Positions 59,319 through 64,000 of a stretch of 64,000 nucleotides of DNA are shown here, piece after piece (within the stretch, counting starts at the first letter, position 1; every line of letters begins with the position of its first letter). The stretch comes from Hawksworthiomyces lignivorus (lineage: Eukaryota > Ascomycota > Sordariomycetes > Ophiostomatales > Ophiostomataceae): assembly GCA_002917075.1 (NCBI GenBank), contig NTMA01000027.1, positions 310,001 to 374,000 on the forward strand, in the 5' to 3' direction. The position numbers and the translations under genes are program-made. The notes beneath the pieces are model-generated. The model saw nothing but the letters and a program-made list of their open reading frames with translations, did no database searches and was not told the DNA's origin.

Positions 59319-61752
59319 TTTGAATCTGTTGTTGCTCGAACCTTGCAACGCTGGCTTTGTGTCTTTGCCTGAAGTACTGAAGAACAAAAGAAAGGCTGTA
59401 TAGCGACTGATTCAGTGAAAGACGAGGCGACGACGACAGATACGGAAAAAAAGTCAGACCAAAAAGAAAGAAGAAAAAAGAGAGCCAAGAGGACGAAAGG
59501 AGGAGGAGGACAAGCCGGGTGCCCAGCTTTGTCTTTATACCATCGTTCTCCTGATGGACCTTTCTCTTCGCTCTATTGTCATCCCATCTCCTGTCCTACT
59601 TTATTTTTCTCCGTCATCTGGTTAAAATGAAGCCTTGCTTTCTTCCTTTGGCTTCTTCCCCCCTTTTCTCCCGTAGCGCGGTTTTTTTGACCAGTTGTTC
59701 TATATTGTATTATATTCATATTTGTCACTATTAAGACATTTGTTTCTCTGTTTCCGCTCTGCCTGCCCATGGCAACCGGTAAGAGTAGAACAACTGCCGC
59801 TGGCTGGCTGGGAGAGTCTACCTCGGCGGTTAATATAAATGTTTAAATCTGGGGGAGGCAAATATTCTGGGGAAAAAGAGAGCAAAATGGATACAAAAAA
59901 ATATAAACGCAGCCTCGTCATTGGACGAGGCCTTGTTTCCTCGTTTATCACGATCAAGTACCGGTAGGCACATGGCTTGGGTTTTTCTCTTCTTTCTTTT
60001 GGCCAGTGCTCCCTCCAATTTCTCTAAAAAAATGATACAGTCGTAGAAGCAGCAAAAGAAGAAAAGTTAAAACCCGGAAAAGCAGTTTGGGCTCGATTTT
60101 CTGCGCTTATCATCCTCCTTTTTCCTTGTACGATGAAGAAGGCACAACGAACAATATTCAGCATCCTCTCAGACGACTTCAGTAAGAGTTCAAGGATGAG
60201 ATGACAGCGAGAAAAAGAAAGAAAATTTTTTGTTTTATTGCAAACACTATTCCAAGATTCTTTTTTCTTCGTTTGTATCTTGCATTGCTGCTCTAGCTAT
60301 GACCGAATTCTTCACTGCTCCCCCCCTTTGCGTGAATCTATCCGAAAGAGAAGAATTTCTTAGCCGAGCCCTATCTAATTTCAGACAAGAGATACTAAAA
60401 GTGGAGCCGTCTTGTATCTCTTTTATCGGCTCATATATAAATGCTGTTCTTGTCTATTCGTTTTATATTATCTATGCGGCCGGTATGTTCTTCGGCTACC
60501 TATTTTCACTGCATTCCCTCGCACTCCCCCCTCTCCATATCTGCTTCTTGCCCTTCCATCTATTTCCTTGCTGTATATGTACGGCCGCTAAGATGACGGC
60601 ATATCGTCACAGGGCATTTCTCTTTATTAGAGGCAAATAGCGCAGTTGCCTATCTCCCTGAATCCTAACTTATCCCACTCGGACGTATTTCTTCGGTTGG
60701 TTCTTCCTGTGGTCGTCCTTTTCTATTCCCACTTTCTCTCCCGCCAAATCTAGACAGAACGCGGAAGCCGGATCTAAGTATAGAAACAAATTGCAAAGGA
60801 GACACTGAACAGGCGAAAACGGAGAAGGAGTCAGAAAATGCTTATTTTGCCAGCTTGTCAGGGCGTCACGCCGTGCAGAAGTGTCTTTTCTTTTCTCTTC
60901 GGCACTGGACCCTCCACGTGGCTAGCTGCCTTTGTTAGAATAAAAGTACACAAAATGGGAATGACAAATGGCTGTTTCAATCACCAATAATAGGTAGAGC
61001 AATGCTGCAGAAGAGAAGAAAAGATTGCCTGAAAATATTAAAGCCCGGCACTCGATTTCCTCGGCATTGCTGAACAATGACCGTGTCTGATCTGTTCCCT
61101 TTCTTCATTCCATTCTTATTATTTCCAGCTCATTTCACTCTCACCTCTAACCATAGAGCTTAGGATTTCGTAGCCTGAGATAGTAGAGCAGGTTACTATA
61201 TGAGCAGTTTATACTTGTTAGTCGTATAATACACCTAGGCCCTCATCGCTACACACGAAGCACGCTTCGGATCCTTTGCTGCCGGTCCCCATAATCTATC
61301 CCTCAAGATCTTGATGACCTCAGCATGGCTTCTGTGTATTCCTTCTATAGATGAGATGGCACGTGCTGCCGGCGGCCATCAGATAGTTGTGCAAAAGCGA
61401 CATAGCTCTACTCCATGTTAGTCAGAAAACGGATATTAGAGGTAGGATATCCGCAGTTTCGTGGTCCGGGTAACAGATATATGTTGTTGATGTACGGAGG
61501 ATGTCGCAGCTGGATACCCATGTTCCATCCATTGTACCCACAAGAGTGAGACGAAAATTGAAATCAACTCATGGTATAAATTTAGCTCTGGATTTGGAAA
61601 AGCCCAAGAGGGAAATAGTTGCACAAATTGAGGAAGCGTAACACATGTACACGTCCAGTTCTATAATTCAAATATTGCTTTTGACATTTGAGAATATCGT
61701 ACAAATATACAACGGGTATGCGAGGGACAAGACGGCGATCGTGCAGTACCCT
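59319..61752. other. Intergenic region, no gene recognised
   Basis: About 2.4 kb of T-rich and AT-rich DNA between two minus-strand genes. A 136-codon plus-strand frame (60230-60640) has no coding bias and was not accepted. Confidence 0.55.
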
Positions 61753-63036
61753 TTACCAGTAAGACCACTTCTTCTCCACGGTCTTGTCGTGTCCTCCCGT
61801 GCCGGTGACTGGGAGGCCTCTCTTCTCCAGCTCCTGCACGATGACCTTCCAGCGGCCGACCATCTTGTGCTTGTCGATGGGCGTCACCCGGCGGCCAAAG
61901 ACAGACACGTTGGGCAGGGCCGTCAGAGTGCCGTCGACGGCCAGCTCGTCCGCCAGCTTCTTGGGCTTGGGCGGCTTAATGAGGACGCCGACGAGGGCGC
62001 CGACCGTCTGGGCAGATGCCAGCTGGGCATCAGACAGCAGGTGACCCGTCAGCTGGAGGATGCGCTTGGAGATCTAGGACTTCGTCAGCAAACTCGAAAC
62101 AGAGCAAAATGGGAAACAGACAGCCGCATCTGCCGCAGGCCAGCCGAAAGTTTACAGACGTACCGCAAATTTCAGGGCAGCGTCATCCAGAGAGACGGCC
62201 TTCCAGCTGGCGTCCCATGATCCCACGAGCTCGCGCGCCTCGTCTGCAGCGACGAAGGGCTCGTCGGCAGACGATGGCGGCGCGGCGTCTGCATGCAGGC
62301 CCGCGATCACGGCCGACACGTCGCCCTGCACACCCAATACGCTGCCGTCGGCAGCGACCTCCACCTGCAGGGCCAGAGCGGCGCGCTGCTCGGCGGCCCC
62401 GCCACGGCCCCAGGCAGTTGTCAGACCGGGGCCGCCCTGCGCCTGCACCGACTGCACCGCCAGCGCCTCCAGGACGGCGCGCCGCGCCATGACCTCTAGG
62501 ACCGCCGAGTCCGTCACGCGGCTAGCGGGGCCGAACCCCCGAAGCTCGACAGATGCGTCCCAGTGCCGGTCGTCCTCCCACCAGCCGTCGAGACCGCCGA
62601 CTTGCTCGAGCTGCTCGCCCGACGTCGCTGGGACGTAGGACGAGTCGGTGACCTGGCTCGCCCGCGGGGCAGTCTGGAATTCGCCCGGGACCACCAGCTC
62701 CGGCTGCTGGCTCCACTCTGGGACCGCCTCGTCGGACTGTGCCTCCAGCTCGGCCTCTGCAGCGGGCGCTGCGGGGTCCGCTTTCTGGCTGTCTTCCCGG
62801 CGGCGAGCTATGGACGTGCCGAAAAATCTATCGTGCGAGAGTGCTGTGCATGGTCTTGATGTTGCTGAGCCTGCTGTGGTCTGGCGTTGTGTCGCGCGGC
62901 GTGGCTGCGTTCCCTGGTGGAGGTGGTAGTGGCATGTTGTCGACAATTGTCTTGCTGCCGCCGGCCCTGGTCGTGCAGAGTCAGCCGGTGCACAAAGGCG
63001 GCCCAATGGCCTCTGTAACCGTGATATCCTGCGCAT
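61753..63036 (-). CDS. mrpl50: Mitochondrial large ribosomal subunit protein mL50
   Basis: Two exons, 63036-62164 and 62073-61753, joined in phase 0; 397 residues. The start MRRISRLQRPLGRLCAPADS is an Arg-rich mitochondrial presequence. An upstream in-frame ATG at 63252 was rejected because it would hide this signal. The C-terminal domain (ISKRILQLTGHLL, VGVLIKPPKPKKLADEL, VSVFGRRVTPIDKHKMVGRW) fits the fungal mL50 (yeast Mrpl13) family. The middle part is Ala/Gln/Glu-rich and poorly conserved. The protein belongs to the mitochondrial 54S subunit. Confidence 0.83.
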
Positions 63037-63396
63037 TGTGACTGATAGGAATATGTACGTTGAACGCCTCGTCCGTGATCTCGTGAGCTCCACGCAAAAT
63101 TCTTCAAAATTTCGATCAGCTTCAGAAATAATTGAAGAAGCTACCCAATAAAAAAAAACAGATCGATTTCTGATTCGTCCACTAGTGTTCTCATCACGTG
63201 TTTTTACTAGTGTGATGTAAGGTCCACAAGGGGACTGGACCATGAGCGCCACAATGTGGCTGCTGCATCCAAGTACGTAACCGCATTGCGAGAAGCTTCA
63301 CGCCAATCCTCCTAAGCATCTTCCAAGACACTTGGCGAAGACCTCACATCTCCCCGCCGCCAGGGAAGACCAGATATACAAATAACAAAATATACG
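63037..63396. other. Divergent promoter region
   Basis: 360 bp between the mL50 start and the start of the membrane protein gene. It contains a CACGTG E-box. Confidence 0.55.
63193..63200. promoter_or_regulatory. Cbf1-like E-box (ATCACGTG)
   Basis: This matches the RTCACRTG consensus of Cbf1-type bHLH factors and lies 157 bp upstream of the mL50 ATG. Such sites are common before respiratory and mitochondrial genes in fungi. A single-site match, so weak evidence. Confidence 0.4.
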
Positions 63397-64000
63397 ATGG
63401 CGCGAATAGCGCTGCTATTCGCTGTTCTCAGCGTTTGGATAGCCTTGGCGTCTGCATTCTGTACGTTTCGGCCCCGGTCCTCCCAGTCTCGAATCTGAAG
63501 GATGACCAGCCTCATCTGCCTAGCTCCTTTTTCATCTGTCCTGCTGTTGCTGACTGTATTCTGCGTCCCTCTTCGAACAGCCGCGCCAACATTTTGCAAG
63601 TGCGCCTGCTTCTCCAACAGCACCATCATCCCGCTGGGCCCCCAGCACCAGTCGCCAGCCAGCGGCCAGACGCCTTCGCCGGAAGGCAAGCGCGCGACGC
63701 TGGCGGCGCGCTTCTATTCCGCGCAGACCGGCGGTCTCCGAGAGCGACACACGCTCGACGCGCGCGCCAGCAGCGCTTCCTGCTCGCAGTGCAACCGCGC
63801 GTTCTGCCTCGAAAACAACCTGCCTTTTTGCAAAGGCGCCGAGGAGAAGGACGTCGTGGCCATGTGCTTCCAGCGCGACAGCCGCAAGGACCAGATCATC
63901 GTGTGGTGCTTCTTGCTGGGCACGACGGGCCTGCTGGGATGGGCCGGCGTCCAGCACGCCCTGCAGGCGCGCGCCGCGCGGGCCGCGGCCGCCTCGCGGG
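63397..64000 (+). CDS. Cysteine-rich membrane protein (partial, runs off the window)
   Basis: Exon 1 is 63397-63460. A GTACGT donor and an AACAG acceptor lead to exon 2 from 63581, still open at the window end; about 160 residues are visible. A signal peptide (RIALLFAVLSVWIALASAF) is followed by TFCKCACFSNSTIIPL and a second cysteine group (CSQCNRAFC, PFCKGAEEKDVVAMC), then a membrane span (IIVWCFLLGTTGLLGWAGV) and a basic/Ala-rich tail. This pattern recurs in fungal proteins annotated as hypothetical membrane proteins. The paired CxC and CxxC sites suggest a disulfide-bonded luminal or extracellular head. No function is assigned. Confidence 0.72.

Noticed and set aside
60230..60640. 136-codon plus-strand frame with membrane-like stretches
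   Set aside because: T-rich intergenic DNA read in frame gives Phe/Leu runs; no coding bias.

Overview
The window comes from a filamentous ascomycete, most likely a Sordariomycete. Genes carry short GT-AG introns (about 55-110 bp), strongly C/G-ending codons and typical fungal families: Zn2Cys6 factor, ascomycete laccase, DUF1996 and DUF7704 proteins, a BAS2-like secreted protein, Atg27 and a QDE-1-type RNA polymerase. A more exact placement cannot be made from sequence alone. I support 19 protein genes or gene remnants and one tRNA. Intron borders were placed by hand and each model was checked for an open frame.

Layout. 0-18.5 kb: a small cysteine-rich secreted protein (-), a DUF7704 membrane protein (+), atg27 (+), tRNA-Gly(GCC), a low-complexity single-pass membrane protein (-), a GH43 beta-xylosidase (+) tail-to-tail with a short-chain dehydrogenase (-), and an acidic low-complexity protein (+). 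19.7-29.5 kb: a Golgi-type O-fucosyltransferase-like membrane protein (-), a class V PLP enzyme resembling Egt2 (+), and an intact QDE-1-like RNA-dependent RNA polymerase (-). 31.1-34.0 kb: a nine-exon Zn2Cys6 transcription factor (+). 34.0-38.0 kb: an AT-rich island. 38.1-43.6 kb: two non-haem iron dioxygenases (isopenicillin-N-synthase type and TauD type) and a secreted, heavily N-glycosylatable protein. 43.6-54.4 kb: about 10.9 kb without a convincing gene. 54.4-64 kb: a laccase (+), a DUF1996 secreted protein (-), mitochondrial ribosomal protein mL50 (-) and, divergent from it, a membrane protein cut by the window end.

The most interesting locus is the island at 34.8-37.4 kb. A HET-S-like HeLo-domain gene on the minus strand lies head-to-head, across 591 bp, with the damaged remains of a NACHT-WD40 type NLR on the plus strand (start codon and short N-terminus, WD40 repeats, and the characteristic C-terminal tail; the NACHT part is gone). 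The HeLo protein has a separate last exon coding for a short Q/N/G-rich tail. A very similar short block appears at the start of the plus-strand reading frame. This is the layout of known fungal amyloid-signalling cell-death pairs such as HET-S/NWD2. Both genes show C-to-T or G-to-A damage (in-frame TAG codons, decayed repeats), as expected of repeat-induced point mutation, so the pair is probably a relic in this strain.

Other points worth a second look: a row of six perfect stem-loops downstream of the laccase, a nonamer TACTCCGTA recurring in gene-free DNA, and a short-chain dehydrogenase without the usual catalytic Tyr-x3-Lys.
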